This document shows positions 1 through 10,296 of a stretch of DNA of 64,000 nucleotides, one piece after another. The DNA lies in NCBI RefSeq assembly GCF_001884065.1, contig NZ_MACH01000116.1, positions 124,001 to 188,000 on the forward strand, written 5' to 3'. Within the stretch, counting starts at the first letter, position 1. Every line of letters begins with the position of its first letter. Origin of the DNA: Bacillus proteolyticus. Its GTDB lineage: Bacteria > Bacillota > Bacilli > Bacillales > Bacillaceae_G. Position numbers and translations under genes: made by a program. Below the pieces are notes generated by a model that saw nothing but the letters and a program-made list of their open reading frames with translations, did no database searches and was not told the origin of the DNA.

Positions 1-535
1 TATACCTTTGTTTTTTTCCTTTTCCCATCACTAAAATTGTTCCCACTGCGAAGTCAATATCGGTAAGTTGTAAATTGGTACATTCACTCACACGGATCCC
101 AGTTGCATACATCAACTCTAATAACGCTTGATTCCTTTGACCTAGCGGTGTTTCCGTATCAGAAACTTCAAATAATTCCTCTAATTCTTCAGCATATAAA
201 AACTTTGGGATTGACAATTCTTTTTTGGGGAGTGACGCAAGTGCAAACGGATTATCTTTCCGATAACCTTCACGCATCAAAAAACGATATAAACTTCGTA
301 AGCTTGATACTTTTCTTGCGACAGATTTACGGGCTAACTTTTCATCGTGCAACGTTGTTAAGTACAAACGAACATCCGCGTATGTAACATCTAAAAAAGA
401 GGATATGCCTTCTCGCTCCATAAATTGCACAAAATGTTCTAAATCATTTTGATAACTTGCAATTGTATATTTTGAATAATTTCTTTCAATTTGTAAATAT
501 CCAACGAATAATTGTAACAATTTCTTCACATTCAC
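1..535 (-). CDS. xerC: Tyrosine recombinase XerC, N-terminal part (runs off the window)
   Basis: Only the first ~178 codons are present; the gene continues past base 1. It encodes a site-specific tyrosine recombinase that works with XerD at dif to resolve chromosome dimers at division. The visible part holds the SAM-like core-binding domain (about residues 1-90) and the start of the catalytic domain, including the stretch RNQALLELMYATGIRVSE with the first catalytic arginine and, at the edge, GKGKKQRY. The start is read as GTG at 535 behind GAGGTG; an ATG overlapping it is followed at once by a stop. It lies downstream of trmFO, an order known from B. subtilis (trmFO-xerC-hslVU-codY). It could be XerD, but the neighbours favour XerC. 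Confidence 0.93.
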   Translation of the reverse strand, partial: MNVKKLLQLFVGYLQIERNYSKYTIASYQNDLEHFVQFMEREGISSFLDVTYADVRLYLTTLHDEKLARKSVARKVSSLRSLYRFLMREGYRKDNPFALASLPKKELSIPKFLYAEELEELFEVSDTETPLGQRNQALLELMYATGIRVSECTNLQLTDIDFAVGTILVMGKGKKQRY

Positions 536-550
536 ATAATTCACCTCAAT

Positions 551-587
551 AAAGGCTACTAAATCGTATCACAACTTAGTAGCCTTT
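551..587 (-). terminator. Perfect 12-bp hairpin between trmFO and xerC
   Basis: AAAGGCTACTAA and TTAGTAGCCTTT form a perfect 12-bp stem with a 13-base loop. Read on the minus strand it follows the trmFO stop, but is followed by TTTATTG and not by a proper U tract, and the xerC ribosome binding site comes immediately after. It may therefore act as a partial terminator, an attenuator or an RNA-processing site. Confidence 0.6.
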
Positions 588-600
588 GCAAGAAATTTAA

Positions 601-1905
601 CTAAATATTTACAAAATTTTGAATTGTTTCTAAAGCGCGTGTTGCATATGCTTCATTTCGTTCTGCTTTCTTCTTAATTTTCTTCTCCAACGGCGCAAAC
701 AAACCGAAGTTTGCATTCATTGGTTGGAAGTTTTTCGCATTTGTCGCAGTAATATAATTCGCCATACTTCCCATTGCAGTTACAGGTGGTAACACAACCG
801 GTTCTTCACCTTTCACAAGTCGAGCAGCGTTAATACCCGCTAGTAATCCTGACGCCGCCGATTCAACATATCCCTCTACTCCAGTCATTTGACCAGCGAA
901 GAATAAATCATCACGTTGTTTATATTGATATGTTGGACGAAGCAAGTTAGGTGAATTAATAAACGTATTACGATGCATTACACCGTAGCGTACAATTTCT
1001 GCGTTCTCCAGTCCTGGAATTAACTGTAACACTTCTTTTTGTGGTCCCCACTTTAAATGCGTTTGGAAACCTACAATATTGTATAACGTTCCCGCTGCAT
1101 CATCTTGACGTAACTGAACAACAGCATATGGCGTTTTCCCTGTTTTCGGATCTTCTAATCCAACAGGTTTCATTGGTCCAAATACTAGCGTCTGTCTTCC
1201 TCTGCTTGCCATAACTTCCACTGGCATACAACCTTCAAAGAAAATTTCCTTTTCAAATTCTTTTAAAGGTACTGTCTCAGCAGCAATTAAAGCTTCATAA
1301 AAACGATCAAATTCTTCTTCTGTCATCGGACAGTTTAAATATGCCGCTTCCCCTTTATCATAACGAGACTTTAAATATACTTTGTTCATATCAATGCTGT
1401 CTTTTTCAACGATTGGTGCTGCTGCATCGTAGAAATAGAAATAATCTTCACCTGTTAGTTCTTTTAATTGTGCAGAAAGATCAGGAGACGTAAGTGGACC
1501 TGTCGCAATAATAGTTGGTCCTTCTGGAATTTCAGTGATTTCTTCATTCATAACAGTTACGTTTGGATGATTTTTCACATACTCAGTTACTTTTGCTGCA
1601 AATTCATGACGATCTACAGCTAAAGCCCCTCCTGCTGGTACAGAACACTCATCAGCTGCACGAATAATAACAGAGTCCATTAGGCGCATTTCTTCTTTAA
1701 TAACCCCAACAGCATTCGTTAATGTATTCGCACGAAGCGAGTTACTGCATACTAGTTCCGCAAATTTATCTGTGTGGTGAGCTGGCGTTTGTCGTACCGG
1801 CCTCATTTCATATAATTTCACTTGGACACCACGTTTTGCAATTTGGTAAGCTGCTTCGCTTCCTGCAAGACCTGCGCCAATGACGTTTACTACTTGTGTT
1901 GTCAT
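601..1905 (-). CDS. trmFO: FAD- and folate-dependent tRNA (uracil-54-C5) methyltransferase TrmFO
   Basis: The 434-residue protein methylates U54 of tRNA to ribothymidine using methylene-tetrahydrofolate and FAD, the Gram-positive alternative to SAM-dependent TrmA. An N-terminal Rossmann FAD motif ([19 protein letters not shown], residues 7-25) and the conserved [11 protein letters not shown] and [18 protein letters not shown] segments identify the family; the length is normal. I use the ATG at 1905, 7-8 bases after AGGTG; an in-frame GTG three codons upstream overlaps that site. It sits directly after the topA terminator and before xerC. Confidence 0.96.
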   Translation of the reverse strand: MTTQVVNVIGAGLAGSEAAYQIAKRGVQVKLYEMRPVRQTPAHHTDKFAELVCSNSLRANTLTNAVGVIKEEMRLMDSVIIRAADECSVPAGGALAVDRHEFAAKVTEYVKNHPNVTVMNEEITEIPEGPTIIATGPLTSPDLSAQLKELTGEDYFYFYDAAAPIVEKDSIDMNKVYLKSRYDKGEAAYLNCPMTEEEFDRFYEALIAAETVPLKEFEKEIFFEGCMPVEVMASRGRQTLVFGPMKPVGLEDPKTGKTPYAVVQLRQDDAAGTLYNIVGFQTHLKWGPQKEVLQLIPGLENAEIVRYGVMHRNTFINSPNLLRPTYQYKQRDDLFFAGQMTGVEGYVESAASGLLAGINAARLVKGEEPVVLPPVTAMGSMANYITATNAKNFQPMNANFGLFAPLEKKIKKKAERNEAYATRALETIQNFVNI

Positions 1906-1931
1906 ATATATCACCTTTCCTTTTCTTCCCG

Positions 1932-1961
1932 AAAAAAATGTGAGCAGTTACGCTCACATTT
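1932..1961 (-). terminator. Terminator of topA
   Basis: AAATGTGAGC and GCTCACATTT form a 10-bp stem with a 6-base loop, followed on the minus strand by seven Ts. It overlaps the topA stop codon and lies just ahead of the trmFO ribosome binding site, so trmFO would depend on read-through or on its own promoter. Confidence 0.85.
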
Positions 1962-4032
1962 GTTGTTCTTCTTCATAATCACACGAAATACATTGTACTT
2001 GCACGCCTTTTTTCAACTTCTTCTCTACAAGCATACCTTCGCACTTCGGACATTTACGGCCAATTGGCTTATCCCAAGATACAAAGTCACACTCTGGATA
2101 CGTACCGCACCCATAGAAAAGACGTTTCTTTTTATTACTTCGACGTTCAATAATTTGTCCTTTATCACACTTCGGACAAGTAACACCAATTTCTTTCACA
2201 ATCGGCTTTGTATTACGACAATCTGGGAAATTCGAACATGCCATAAACTTCCCGTATTTACCCATTTTAAAGACCATTGGGTGCTCACATAATTCACAGT
2301 CTTCCCCAGCTGGTTCATCTTTAATTTCCACTTCACGCATTTCTTTTTCCGCTTTTTCTAAGCGCGGTTCAAATCCTACGTAGAAATCATCAACAATTTT
2401 CACCCAATTTGCATTTCCTTCTTCTACTTCATCAAGGCTTTGCTCCATGTTGGCAGTAAATTCAATGTTAATAATTTCTGGGAAAAACTCTAAAATAAGT
2501 TCGATTACTATTCCACCAAGCTCAGTCGGAACGAAGCGTTTATTATCTAAACCAACGTATCCTCGTTTTTGGATTGTTTCAAGTGTCGGTACATAAGTAG
2601 ACGGTCTCCCAATTCCAAGCTCTTCAAGTGTCCTTACTAGACGAGCCTCTGTATAACGCGGCGGAGGCTGTGTGTAATGTTGCTTCGGTTCTATATCTTT
2701 TGAAAATACAGTTTCCCCTACTTCTAAAGGTGGCAACATTTTATCTTTTTCTTCCGCACCATCATCTTTCGACTCTACATACACTTTCATAAATCCTGGG
2801 AACTTTACAAGCGATCCACTTGCACGGAACTGAACATTATTATTAATGAGTCTCGCTGTAACAGTATCCATTATAGCAGATGCCATTTGACTTGCAACAA
2901 ATCGCTCCCAAATCAGTTTATACAAACGTAATTGATCACGACCTAAGAAACTTTTTAGTTCCTCTGGCTTTCTCATTACCGAAGTAGGACGAATCGCCTC
3001 ATGCGCATCTTGTGCATTCGACTTTTTCGTTTCTTTCTTCTTCTCTGTCCCTATGTATTCCGCACCAAACGACTCTGTAATATAAGTACGAGCCTCTGTT
3101 TGAGCTGTTTCTGAGATCCTTGTTGAATCGGTTCTCATATACGTAATAAGACCTACAGTCCCTTGTTTTCCAAGATCTATCCCTTCATACAATTGCTGTG
3201 CAAGCATCATTGTTTTCTTTGCTCGCATATTTAATTTACGTGCGGCTTCTTGTTGCAAGGAAGATGTTGTAAACGGTAATGCTGGATTACGCTTCCGCTC
3301 TTTTCGCGTTACATTTTCAACCGAAAACGCATTATCTTTCATCTTTTCGATTATTTCGTTCACTTGTTCTTCGTTCGTTAATTGAACTTTTTCACCATCT
3401 ACACCGTAAAAGCTTGCTTCAAATGTGTCTTTACCTTTCACAAATTCTGTTTTAATTGTCCAGAATTCTTCAGGTTCAAAGTTTTGAATTTCTCTTTCAC
3501 GTTCGATAATTAAACGAACTGCTACAGATTGTACGCGTCCTGCACTTAATCCTTTTTTTACTTTCTTCCATAATAAAGGACTAATATTGTAACCAACAAG
3601 ACGATCGAGTATACGCCTTGCTTGTTGCGCATCTACTAAATCCATATTAATTGCCCGAGGATGTTTAAATGATTCTTTTATTGCATCTTTTGTAATCTCA
3701 TTAAATACCACTCGGCAATCTGATTCAACGTCCACATTTAACGTATTTGCTAAATGCCAAGCAATTGCTTCCCCTTCGCGGTCTGGATCGGCCGCGAGAT
3801 AGACTTTCTTTGCTTTTTTTGCCGCTGATTTTAAATCTTTTAAAACGGGACCTTTACCACGAATGGTAATATACTTCGGGGTGAAGTTATTCTTTACTTC
3901 TATCCCCATTTGGCTTTTAGGTAAATCGCGAACATGTCCCATGGACGCAACGACTTTGTATTTTTTCCCTAAATATTTCTCAATGGTCTTCGCCTTAGAA
4001 GGCGACTCCACGATTACGAGGTAATCTGACAT
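1954..4032 (-). CDS. topA: DNA topoisomerase I
   Basis: Type IA topoisomerase of 692 residues that relaxes negative supercoils. The Toprim domain begins at residue 3 ([17 protein letters not shown]) and contains the DPDREGE metal-binding motif at 82-88; the catalytic tyrosine is Tyr298 in [10 protein letters not shown]. Three C-terminal four-cysteine zinc modules follow (CELCEHP, CPKCDKG and CPKCEGM are their first halves), the normal complement for Bacillus. Start at 4032 is preceded by AAGGAGG. dprA is upstream, as in B. subtilis, but separated by 144 bases that hold two candidate promoters. Confidence 0.97.
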   Translation of the reverse strand: MSDYLVIVESPSKAKTIEKYLGKKYKVVASMGHVRDLPKSQMGIEVKNNFTPKYITIRGKGPVLKDLKSAAKKAKKVYLAADPDREGEAIAWHLANTLNVDVESDCRVVFNEITKDAIKESFKHPRAINMDLVDAQQARRILDRLVGYNISPLLWKKVKKGLSAGRVQSVAVRLIIEREREIQNFEPEEFWTIKTEFVKGKDTFEASFYGVDGEKVQLTNEEQVNEIIEKMKDNAFSVENVTRKERKRNPALPFTTSSLQQEAARKLNMRAKKTMMLAQQLYEGIDLGKQGTVGLITYMRTDSTRISETAQTEARTYITESFGAEYIGTEKKKETKKSNAQDAHEAIRPTSVMRKPEELKSFLGRDQLRLYKLIWERFVASQMASAIMDTVTARLINNNVQFRASGSLVKFPGFMKVYVESKDDGAEEKDKMLPPLEVGETVFSKDIEPKQHYTQPPPRYTEARLVRTLEELGIGRPSTYVPTLETIQKRGYVGLDNKRFVPTELGGIVIELILEFFPEIINIEFTANMEQSLDEVEEGNANWVKIVDDFYVGFEPRLEKAEKEMREVEIKDEPAGEDCELCEHPMVFKMGKYGKFMACSNFPDCRNTKPIVKEIGVTCPKCDKGQIIERRSNKKKRLFYGCGTYPECDFVSWDKPIGRKCPKCEGMLVEKKLKKGVQVQCISCDYEEEQQM

Positions 4033-4071
4033 GCTAGTGCCTCCTTAAGAGGTGGATTCAAGTCTTCATCA

Positions 4072-4100
4072 ATCTTATTGATTTCTCTTGTTTTTGTCAA
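4072..4100 (-). promoter_or_regulatory. Candidate sigma-A promoter P2 of topA
   Basis: On the minus strand TTGACA (4095-4100) and TAAGAT (4072-4077) are separated by 17 bases, 40 bases upstream of the topA start. The -35 box is a perfect consensus and the -10 box matches four of six positions. Confidence 0.6.
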
Positions 4101-4114
4101 TCAAGAATGAATAT

Positions 4115-4144
4115 ACCATACAGTGACAATCTACCATTTGTCAA
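4115..4144 (-). promoter_or_regulatory. Candidate sigma-A promoter P1 of topA
   Basis: On the minus strand TTGACA (4139-4144) and TATGGT (4115-4120) are separated by 18 bases. The -35 box begins a loose dyad TTGACA-N10-TGTCA. Together with P2 this suggests tandem promoters, which is common for topA because of its control by supercoiling, but this is inference. Confidence 0.45.
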
Positions 4145-4176
4145 TAATTGTTTAATAAAAACATAAAAATATATGG

Positions 4177-5046
4177 CTAATTTATAATTTCCTCCAGGAT
4201 ATCCTCTGCATTTCGTACTAATTTTGCACCTTGTTGAATAAGATAATTCGTTCCTGATGCACTATCTATAAATATTGGTCCAGGAAGGGCAAATACCTCT
4301 CTATTTTGCTCTAATGCAAGGTCTGCAGTAATAAGTGATCCACTTCTTGATTTTGCTTCTACAACTAAAACCCCTTTACTTATTCCACTAATAATTCGAT
4401 TTCTTTTTGGAAAATACCATTTTTTCGGTGCATAATGCGGCGGATACTCTGTCAATAACAATATATAGTCTTTCCACGTGTCATATAACCGTCTATTCTC
4501 TTTCGGATACATATAAGATAATCCATGTCCTAAGATTGCAATAGTCGGGCAATGCTGACTTACTGTGACTTCGTGAGCAATCTTATCTATCCCTTTTGCA
4601 AACCCACTAACAATAAGCCACTCCTTTTCAAGTAAAGGGTGTAAAATAAATTTCATACTCTTCTTTCCGTATAAAGACGGATCTCTCGTCCCAACAATCG
4701 CTAATTTATTTACTTTACTAAGAAAATCCCTCTCCCCTTTTCCATATAAAACAAAAGGAGGATCTTGTATTTCTCGCAATAATTTTGGATAATCCTCATC
4801 CCATATAGTCATATAAAACATTCGATTTTTTTCTAAATAGGAGATATATTGTGGGAGACTTGCATTCTGAAGAAAATTTACTAGTTCTGAAGATTTTTTC
4901 GAAGATATTCCAGCGTAATATTCAAATTGCTCTGCACTAAAAGTGTACATCCTATTCAATTCCGGATCAACATATAGTATCCTCTCCATCGCTTTCCAAT
5001 GATCCGCCAACACGTAATGTAGGTGCAATAATCGTTCTCTTTTCAT
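4177..5046 (-). CDS. dprA: DNA processing protein DprA (Smf)
   Basis: A 289-residue DprA/Smf protein, which loads RecA on incoming single-stranded DNA during transformation. The Rossmann-like domain is clear: LAIVGTRDPSLYG near residue 114, SGFAKGIDKIAH near 146, ILGHGLSYMYPKENR, and PKRNRIISGIS followed by AKSRSGSLITA. It carries a short N-terminal extension and lacks the C-terminal winged-helix domain of some homologues, which is usual for Bacillus. Start ATG at 5046 behind AAGGAG. It stands between sucD and topA, as in B. subtilis, and follows the sucD terminator. Confidence 0.94.
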   Translation of the reverse strand: MKRERLLHLHYVLADHWKAMERILYVDPELNRMYTFSAEQFEYYAGISSKKSSELVNFLQNASLPQYISYLEKNRMFYMTIWDEDYPKLLREIQDPPFVLYGKGERDFLSKVNKLAIVGTRDPSLYGKKSMKFILHPLLEKEWLIVSGFAKGIDKIAHEVTVSQHCPTIAILGHGLSYMYPKENRRLYDTWKDYILLLTEYPPHYAPKKWYFPKRNRIISGISKGVLVVEAKSRSGSLITADLALEQNREVFALPGPIFIDSASGTNYLIQQGAKLVRNAEDILEEIIN

Positions 5047-5095
5047 CTTAATTCTCCTTACCCATAATTTTTATTATGTAAACAGGAAAAGTGTA

Positions 5096-5126
5096 AAAAG
5101 ACACCCTCAAACAAGAAGGTGTCTTT
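5096..5126 (-). terminator. Terminator of sucCD
   Basis: AAAGACACC and GGTGTCTTT form a 9-bp stem with a 12-base loop; the minus-strand transcript continues with five Us. It begins 9 bases after the sucD stop. Confidence 0.85.
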
Positions 5127-5134
5127 CAAAAAGA

Positions 5135-6037
5135 TTAATAGTTTTTACAAGTTTCAAATAATCCCTTTTCTTTTAAAACAGAGATTAATGTTTCACCCAT
5201 AACAGCTGGCGTTTCAGCAACTTTAATACCACAAGCTTCCATTGTTTTAATCTTTTCCGCAGCAGTTCCTTTACCGCCAGAAATGATTGCACCGGCATGG
5301 CCCATACGTTTGCCTTCAGGCGCAGTTTGGCCACCAATGAAGCCGACAACTGGTTTTGTCATATTAGCTTTTACCCACTCAGCTGCTTCTTCTTCTGCCG
5401 TACCGCCGATTTCACCAATCATAATTACAGCATGTGTTTCTTCATCTTCATTAAATGCTTTTAACGCATCAATAAAGTCTGTACCGTTAACAGGGTCCCC
5501 ACCGATACCTACAGCAGTAGATTGGCCAATACCTTCTTGTGTTAACTGATGTACAGCTTCATACGTTAATGTACCAGAGCGAGATACGATACCCACATGA
5601 CCTTTTTTATGAATGTATCCTGGCATAATACCAATTTTACATTCATCAGGTGTAATGACACCAGGACAGTTTGGTCCAAGTAAACGTGTATGTTTACCTG
5701 CCATATATCTCTTTACATTTACCATATCTAATACAGGGATTCCTTCAGTAATACATACTACTAAATCAATCTTTGCATCAACTGCTTCCATAATTGCATC
5801 AGCCGCAAAAGCGGGTGGAACGTATACAACTGAAGCATTTGCGCCTGTTGCTTTCACTGCATCTTCTACAGTATCAAATACTGGTACACCTTCAATATCA
5901 GTGCCACCTTTACCTGGCGTTACACCACCGACAATTTTCGTACCGTATTCAATCATTTGTTTTGTATGGAATAATCCTTGAGAACCTGTAATACCTTGAA
6001 CAATAACTTTTGTATCTTTATTAACTAATACGCTCAT
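5135..6037 (-). CDS. sucD: Succinyl-CoA synthetase alpha subunit
   Basis: The 300-residue alpha subunit of the TCA-cycle ADP-forming succinate-CoA ligase. It shows the CoA-binding Rossmann start ([22 protein letters not shown]), [19 protein letters not shown] and the active-site histidine segment [13 protein letters not shown] near residue 246 (phosphorylated His). Length is normal. It follows sucC by 19 bases with its own ribosome binding site, so the two subunits are cotranscribed from the sucC promoter. Confidence 0.97.
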   Translation of the reverse strand: MSVLVNKDTKVIVQGITGSQGLFHTKQMIEYGTKIVGGVTPGKGGTDIEGVPVFDTVEDAVKATGANASVVYVPPAFAADAIMEAVDAKIDLVVCITEGIPVLDMVNVKRYMAGKHTRLLGPNCPGVITPDECKIGIMPGYIHKKGHVGIVSRSGTLTYEAVHQLTQEGIGQSTAVGIGGDPVNGTDFIDALKAFNEDEETHAVIMIGEIGGTAEEEAAEWVKANMTKPVVGFIGGQTAPEGKRMGHAGAIISGGKGTAAEKIKTMEACGIKVAETPAVMGETLISVLKEKGLFETCKNY

Positions 6038-6056
6038 TTTTCTCCCCCGCTTTCTA

Positions 6057-7217
6057 TTAGCCCACTAGTGAAACAATTTTTTGTGCACCGTCTGCCATAG
6101 ATTCTGCTGCAACAATATTTAAGCCAGACTCATTTAAAATCTTCTTACCTAACTCTACGTTTGTACCTTCAAGACGTACAACTAAAGGTAACTCAAGACC
6201 TACTTGCTTCGTTGCTTCAATAACACCTTCTGCAATAACATCACACTTCATAATGCCACCAAAAATGTTAACGAAGATACCTTTTACATTTTTGTCAGAA
6301 AGGATAATTTTGAATGCTTCTGTAACTTTTTCAGCTGTTGCGCCGCCACCAACATCTAAGAAGTTAGCTGGGTCACCATGGTAATGTTTAATGATATCCA
6401 TTGTAGCCATTGCTAAACCTGCACCATTAACCATACAACCGATATTTCCATCTAAAGGAATGTAGTTTAAGTCATATTTAGAAGCTTCAATTTCTTTTGA
6501 ATCTTCTTCATCAAGATCACGAAGTTCTAAAATGTCTTTATGGCGATATAACGCATTAGAATCGAAGTTTAATTTCGCATCTAAAGCCATAACTTTACCG
6601 TCACCTGTTGTAACAAGTGGATTAATCTCAGCGATAGAGCAATCTTTTTCGATAAACGCACTATATAAGCCCATCATAAACTTCACAGCTTGTCCTACAA
6701 GCTCTTTTGGAATATTGATGTTAAACGCGATTCGACGTGCTTGGAAACCTTGTAAACCTACTGCTGGATCAATATATTCTTTAAAGATTTTTTCAGGTGT
6801 TTTTTCTGCTACTTCTTCAATTTCTGTTCCACCTTCTTCAGATGCCATTAAAACAACTTGAGAAGTTGCACGATCTAATACAAGACCTACATAATATTCT
6901 TTTTTAATATCGCAACCTTCTTCGATAAGTAAGCGTTTTACTTCCTTACCTTCAGGACCTGTTTGATGCGTCACAAGTGTAGTTCCTAAAATGCTTTCTG
7001 CATATGTACGAACTTCTTCTAAATTTTTCGCAACTTTTACTCCGCCAGCTTTGCCGCGTCCACCAGCGTGAATTTGTGCTTTAACTACACATACTTCCGT
7101 TCCTAATTCTTTAGCTGCTTCTACAGCTTCTTCTACTGTAAATGCAACCTTCCCGTTCGGAACGCTAACCCCATAGCTTCTAAGGACTGCCTTACCTTGG
7201 TACTCATGGATATTCAT
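6057..7217 (-). CDS. sucC: Succinyl-CoA synthetase beta subunit
   Basis: The 386-residue beta subunit with an N-terminal ATP-grasp domain ([33 protein letters not shown] near residue 46-61; EINPLV near 199) and the C-terminal ligase domain ([18 protein letters not shown]). It binds succinate and nucleotide; SucD carries the phosphohistidine and CoA. Start ATG at 7217 behind GGGGAGG. It heads the sucCD operon. Confidence 0.97.
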   Translation of the reverse strand: MNIHEYQGKAVLRSYGVSVPNGKVAFTVEEAVEAAKELGTEVCVVKAQIHAGGRGKAGGVKVAKNLEEVRTYAESILGTTLVTHQTGPEGKEVKRLLIEEGCDIKKEYYVGLVLDRATSQVVLMASEEGGTEIEEVAEKTPEKIFKEYIDPAVGLQGFQARRIAFNINIPKELVGQAVKFMMGLYSAFIEKDCSIAEINPLVTTGDGKVMALDAKLNFDSNALYRHKDILELRDLDEEDSKEIEASKYDLNYIPLDGNIGCMVNGAGLAMATMDIIKHYHGDPANFLDVGGGATAEKVTEAFKIILSDKNVKGIFVNIFGGIMKCDVIAEGVIEATKQVGLELPLVVRLEGTNVELGKKILNESGLNIVAAESMADGAQKIVSLVG

Positions 7218-7262
7218 GGTCCCATCCTCCCCTGTTTTCCTGTTTTACTCGAAAAGTTTTTT

Positions 7263-7279
7263 AATGTTTAAAAAACATT
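7263..7279. promoter_or_regulatory. Dyad in the sucC leader
   Basis: AATGTTT and AAACATT are perfect 7-base inverted arms separated by AAA, downstream of the candidate sucC promoter and 45 bases ahead of the gene. It could be an operator or a weak hairpin. I cannot name a cognate regulator. Confidence 0.35.
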
Positions 7280-7289
7280 ACATTGCCAT

Positions 7290-7319
7290 TGTATAAGATG
7301 ATTGGCACGCTGTCTACAA
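7290..7319 (-). promoter_or_regulatory. Candidate sigma-A promoter of sucCD
   Basis: On the minus strand TTGTAG (7314-7319) and TATACA (7290-7295) are 18 bases apart. They sit 73 bases upstream of sucC in a 200-base gap after rnhB. The -10 box lies inside an imperfect dyad with TGCCA arms (7284-7306). Confidence 0.5.
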
Positions 7320-7385
7320 TAAAGTGTCAGAAAACTGAAATCGCTTTATTCTTTTTTGAAAATAATAATGTTCATATACCAAAAT

Positions 7386-7417
7386 AAAAAAATAAGCTGT
7401 ATATTCACAGCTTATTT
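7386..7417 (-). terminator. Terminator of rnhB
   Basis: AATAAGCTGT and ACAGCTTATT form a 10-bp stem with a 6-base loop, and the minus strand continues with six Ts. It starts directly at the rnhB stop codon. Confidence 0.85.
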
Positions 7418-8185
7418 TTAAATCATATCTTTAATTGGCGCAAATGATTTCCGATGTTCCTCTAACACTCCATGTAATTCAATCGCTTCTAAATGCTGTT
7501 TCGTCCCATACCCCATATGTTGTTCAAATCCATATGCAGGATACTTTTTTCCTAACTCTTTCATCATACGATCCCTTGTCACTTTCGCAATAATAGATGC
7601 AGCTGAAATAGATATACTTTTCGCATCACCTTTAATGATTGATGTTTGCGGAATTGATGTAGGCAACTTCATCGCATCGATTAATAAATATTCTGGTGTA
7701 CATGATAAATTAGCAACTGCATCTAACATCGCTTGCTTTGTTGCTTGATAAATATTGATTTCATCAATAATTTGTGGTGATACAATTCCAACTCCAATTG
7801 CAATCGCATGCTCTTTAATTTCATCATAAAAACGCTCTCGTTTCGCTTCACTCAACTTTTTCGAGTCATTTAATCCTGGAATATAAAATTCTTCCGGAAG
7901 GACCACAGCAGCTGTCACAACAGGTCCAGCTAACGGTCCTCGTCCCACTTCATCAATGCCCGCAATATACGTGATTCCTTTTTCACGCAAAGCATGTTCA
8001 TACTTAGACATTTCTAGAAATTTCTCTTTTTCCTTGTGTGCCAACTCTTTTTGTTTATACCACTTCAAAATTAATTTTTGAACACCTTTTCTCTCGTCTT
8101 TCACTAACATTTGAAAACGCTCATCTTCTTCATTTATAATTTCTTGTAGCAAACATTCGGCTTCTTGTATAGTTATTTTTTGCAT
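7418..8185 (-). CDS. rnhB: Ribonuclease HII
   Basis: A 255-residue RNase HII that cleaves the RNA strand of RNA-DNA hybrids, including single ribonucleotides in DNA. The hallmark [15 protein letters not shown] gives the catalytic Asp and Glu near residue 77; LLIDAM and [15 protein letters not shown] supply the remaining conserved residues. It has the ~70-residue N-terminal extension typical of Bacillus RNase HII. Start ATG at 8185 behind AAGGAG. It lies downstream of rbgA, the B. subtilis order. Confidence 0.96.
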   Translation of the reverse strand: MQKITIQEAECLLQEIINEEDERFQMLVKDERKGVQKLILKWYKQKELAHKEKEKFLEMSKYEHALREKGITYIAGIDEVGRGPLAGPVVTAAVVLPEEFYIPGLNDSKKLSEAKRERFYDEIKEHAIAIGVGIVSPQIIDEINIYQATKQAMLDAVANLSCTPEYLLIDAMKLPTSIPQTSIIKGDAKSISISAASIIAKVTRDRMMKELGKKYPAYGFEQHMGYGTKQHLEAIELHGVLEEHRKSFAPIKDMI

Positions 8186-8222
8186 CTATCTATACTCCTT
8201 TTTAAACGTATCCAAAAAGAAA

Positions 8223-8244
8223 AGACGCACAAACGCACGTCTTA
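8223..8244 (-). terminator. Possible weak terminator between rbgA and rnhB
   Basis: AAGACG and CGTCTT form a 6-bp stem at the rbgA stop codon and are followed on the minus strand by TTCTTTTT. The stem is short, so read-through into rnhB is likely. Confidence 0.45.
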
Positions 8245-9132
8245 TATTTCTTCTGCTTTTTCCACATCTTCTACCTGCTCTGCAAACTCTTCTGGTGTTT
8301 CAAACGTCATTTTTCCAAGTTTACCACCACGAAGCTCACGAAGTACAAGTTCAGATGTTTTATCATAATCAATCATGCCGCCACCCATTAGGCAACCTCT
8401 GTTTTTTCCGATTGCATCAAATAACTCCACAATATCTTCTGGAATGTCATTTAAATTATATCGCTCTTTTAATCGTTCTGGATAATGTTTCTCCATAAAG
8501 CGTAATGCATAAACAGCTACATCTTGTAGATTTAAAATAGAGTCTTTAATTGCACCAGTCGTAGCTAGACGTAAACCAACTAATTGATCTTCAAATTTAG
8601 GCCACAAAATACCTGGTGTATCAAGTAGCTCCATTTCTTTTCCAACTTTAATCCACTGCTGAGCTGTAGTTACTCCAGGACGATCTCCTGTTTTCGCGAT
8701 ATTTTTCTTCGCTAATTTATTAATCAAAGTGGATTTACCAACATTTGGAATACCTACAATTAAAGCACGAATCGCTCTCGGTCTAATACCTTTAGCAACC
8801 ATTTTATCGAATTTTTCTTTAACAAGGATTTTACAAGCTGCTGCAATTTCTTTCATACCTTGTCCAGCTTGCGCATTAATTGAAATTGCCTTATGGCCCT
8901 TTTCTTTAAAATATGCAATCCATTGTTTCGTTAAACGATCATCTGCCATATCCGCCTTATTTAAAACAACCAGCCTCGGTTTATGTGTAATAATTTCATC
9001 AATCATCGGATTTCGAGAAGATAAAGGTAATCGAGCATCTACAAGCTCAATTACAACATCGATTAACTTTAATTTTTCTGTTACTTGGCGTCTAGCCTTT
9101 GCCATATGCCCTGGGAACCATTGAATTGCCAT
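8242..9132 (-). CDS. rbgA: Ribosome biogenesis GTPase RbgA (YlqF)
   Basis: A 296-residue circularly permuted GTPase needed for late 50S assembly. The motif order is permuted as expected: NKADMAD (G4) comes near residue 58, before [13 protein letters not shown] (G1) and [11 protein letters not shown] (G3). I chose the ATG at 9132 ([13 protein letters not shown]), preceded by AAGGTGG; an upstream in-frame extension would overlap lepB and has no support. The neighbours lepB and rnhB match B. subtilis. Confidence 0.96.
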   Translation of the reverse strand: MAIQWFPGHMAKARRQVTEKLKLIDVVIELVDARLPLSSRNPMIDEIITHKPRLVVLNKADMADDRLTKQWIAYFKEKGHKAISINAQAGQGMKEIAAACKILVKEKFDKMVAKGIRPRAIRALIVGIPNVGKSTLINKLAKKNIAKTGDRPGVTTAQQWIKVGKEMELLDTPGILWPKFEDQLVGLRLATTGAIKDSILNLQDVAVYALRFMEKHYPERLKERYNLNDIPEDIVELFDAIGKNRGCLMGGGMIDYDKTSELVLRELRGGKLGKMTFETPEEFAEQVEDVEKAEEI

Positions 9133-9152
9133 GTTGCCACCTTCTTTTTCTG

Positions 9153-9704
9153 TTATTTCACAATACGTGCATCTTTTAACGGCCAATATAACATATTTGC
9201 ATTACCAATTACTTGGTCCACTGAAATTGTACCAATTGTCCGGCTATCTTTACTAAAACGGCGATTATCACCTAAAACAAATAATTGACCTTCTGGGACA
9301 GTTTTCTTTCCAGTCATTTCTTCCAGAGTAAAATCATATGTAAGCGGTCCGTCAGAAATTTGTTTTTTTTGTTTGTCTAAGTACGGCTCCTCATAAGCTT
9401 TTCCATTAACGTATAGTTTATCATTACGATATTCGATTTCATCGCCTGGTAGGCCGATAATACGCTTAATATAATCTTTTTCTTCCGTCGCTCGAAATAC
9501 AATAATATCAAAGCGCTTCGGATCACCTATGTGATAACCTATTTTATTAACAATCATTCGATCACGATCATGTAAAGTTGGTGACATCGATACACCATCT
9601 ACGAGAATTGGCGCAAAGAAAAACTGTCTAATAACGCCCGCTAATACAACTGCAATCAAAATTGCTTTGATCCATTCCCAAAGTGAACTCTTTTCTTTCT
9701 TCAT
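9153..9704 (-). CDS. lepB: Type I signal peptidase
   Basis: A 183-residue membrane-anchored signal peptidase I that cleaves Sec and Tat signal peptides outside the membrane. One N-terminal membrane segment ([17 protein letters not shown]) precedes the catalytic serine in DGVSMSPTL (near 40) and the lysine in [12 protein letters not shown] (near 79); [12 protein letters not shown] is box E. It is of the short Bacillus SipS/SipT type. The ATG at 9704 is preceded by GGAGGGG; a GTG five codons upstream overlaps that site and is rejected. B. cereus-group genomes have several paralogues, so the exact sip name is uncertain. Confidence 0.93.
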   Translation of the reverse strand: MKKEKSSLWEWIKAILIAVVLAGVIRQFFFAPILVDGVSMSPTLHDRDRMIVNKIGYHIGDPKRFDIIVFRATEEKDYIKRIIGLPGDEIEYRNDKLYVNGKAYEEPYLDKQKKQISDGPLTYDFTLEEMTGKKTVPEGQLFVLGDNRRFSKDSRTIGTISVDQVIGNANMLYWPLKDARIVK

Positions 9705-9765
9705 GCATTTCCCCTCCACAGTTATGTAAGCTGCTCGTATTATATCAAAATTTTATATAGATTGG

Positions 9766-9796
9766 AAAAAGGGAGCTTGCGCATTTACAAGCTCCC
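9766..9796 (-). terminator. Terminator of rplS
   Basis: GGGAGCTTG and CAAGCTCCC form a perfect 9-bp GC-rich stem with an 8-base loop, followed on the minus strand by five Ts. It begins 10 bases after the rplS stop. Confidence 0.9.
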
Positions 9797-9805
9797 ATAC
9801 ATGTC

Positions 9806-10150
9806 TTATCGAATTTCTTTAATACGTGCTTTTTTACCGCGAAGGTTACGTAAGTAGTATAACTTAGCACGACGTACTTTACCACGGCGAAGTACTTCGA
9901 TGTTCGCGATTCTTGGCGTGTGAACTGGGAATGTACGCTCAACACCTACGCCGTAAGAAATCTTACGAACTGTGAATGTTTCACTGATTCCGCCACCACG
10001 ACGTTTGATTACAACACCTTCGAAAAGCTGAATTCTTTCACGAGTTCCCTCAACTACTTTTACGTGTACACGTAAAGTGTCTCCAGGACGGAATGAAGGA
10101 AGGTCAGTTTTTAATTGGCCTTTTGTAATTTCTGCGATTAATTGTTGCAT
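9806..10150 (-). CDS. rplS: 50S ribosomal protein L19
   Basis: The 114-residue L19, located at the interface of the ribosomal subunits. The family signature is clear ([54 protein letters not shown]). Start at 10150 behind AAAGGAGAG. It has its own promoter, a structured leader and a terminator, so it is probably transcribed separately from trmD. Confidence 0.98.
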   Translation of the reverse strand: MQQLIAEITKGQLKTDLPSFRPGDTLRVHVKVVEGTRERIQLFEGVVIKRRGGGISETFTVRKISYGVGVERTFPVHTPRIANIEVLRRGKVRRAKLYYLRNLRGKKARIKEIR

Positions 10151-10194
10151 ATTAAATTCTCTCCTTTAAACAGATGCTCTTATAAAGTCTTAAT

Positions 10195-10243
10195 AAATTA
10201 CAGCGGAACATCGTTAATACGGCTACTGATTTCAGTAGCACAA
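10195..10243 (-). ncRNA. Structured 5' leader of rplS (L19 leader-like)
   Basis: The 99-base leader contains a 7-8 bp hairpin (GCTACTGA and TCAGTAGC, 10222-10239) right after the predicted transcription start, followed by the conserved-looking GATGTTCCGCTG. Bacilli are known to carry an L19 autoregulatory leader at this place; I infer that this is it from position and a 5' hairpin, without a covariance model. Confidence 0.5.
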
Positions 10244-10248
10244 ATGTT

Positions 10249-10277
10249 ATAATAGCATATTGCTAGGACTGTTGCAA
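10249..10277 (-). promoter_or_regulatory. Sigma-A promoter of rplS
   Basis: On the minus strand TTGCAA (10272-10277) and TATTAT (10249-10254) are exactly 17 bases apart. Transcription would begin near 10242, at the L19 leader hairpin. It lies between trmD and rplS. Confidence 0.7.
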
Positions 10278-10296
10278 CAGAAAATATATCAAGCCC

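Noticed and set aside
1822-2292. 156-codon plus-strand frame
   Set aside because: Antisense to trmFO and topA, spanning their junction and terminator; rich in Phe, Leu and Thr from reverse complement of conserved genes.
10151-10243. T-box or metabolite riboswitch ahead of rplS
   Set aside because: No T-box sequence or terminator/antiterminator pair; the simple 5' hairpin fits a ribosomal protein leader better.
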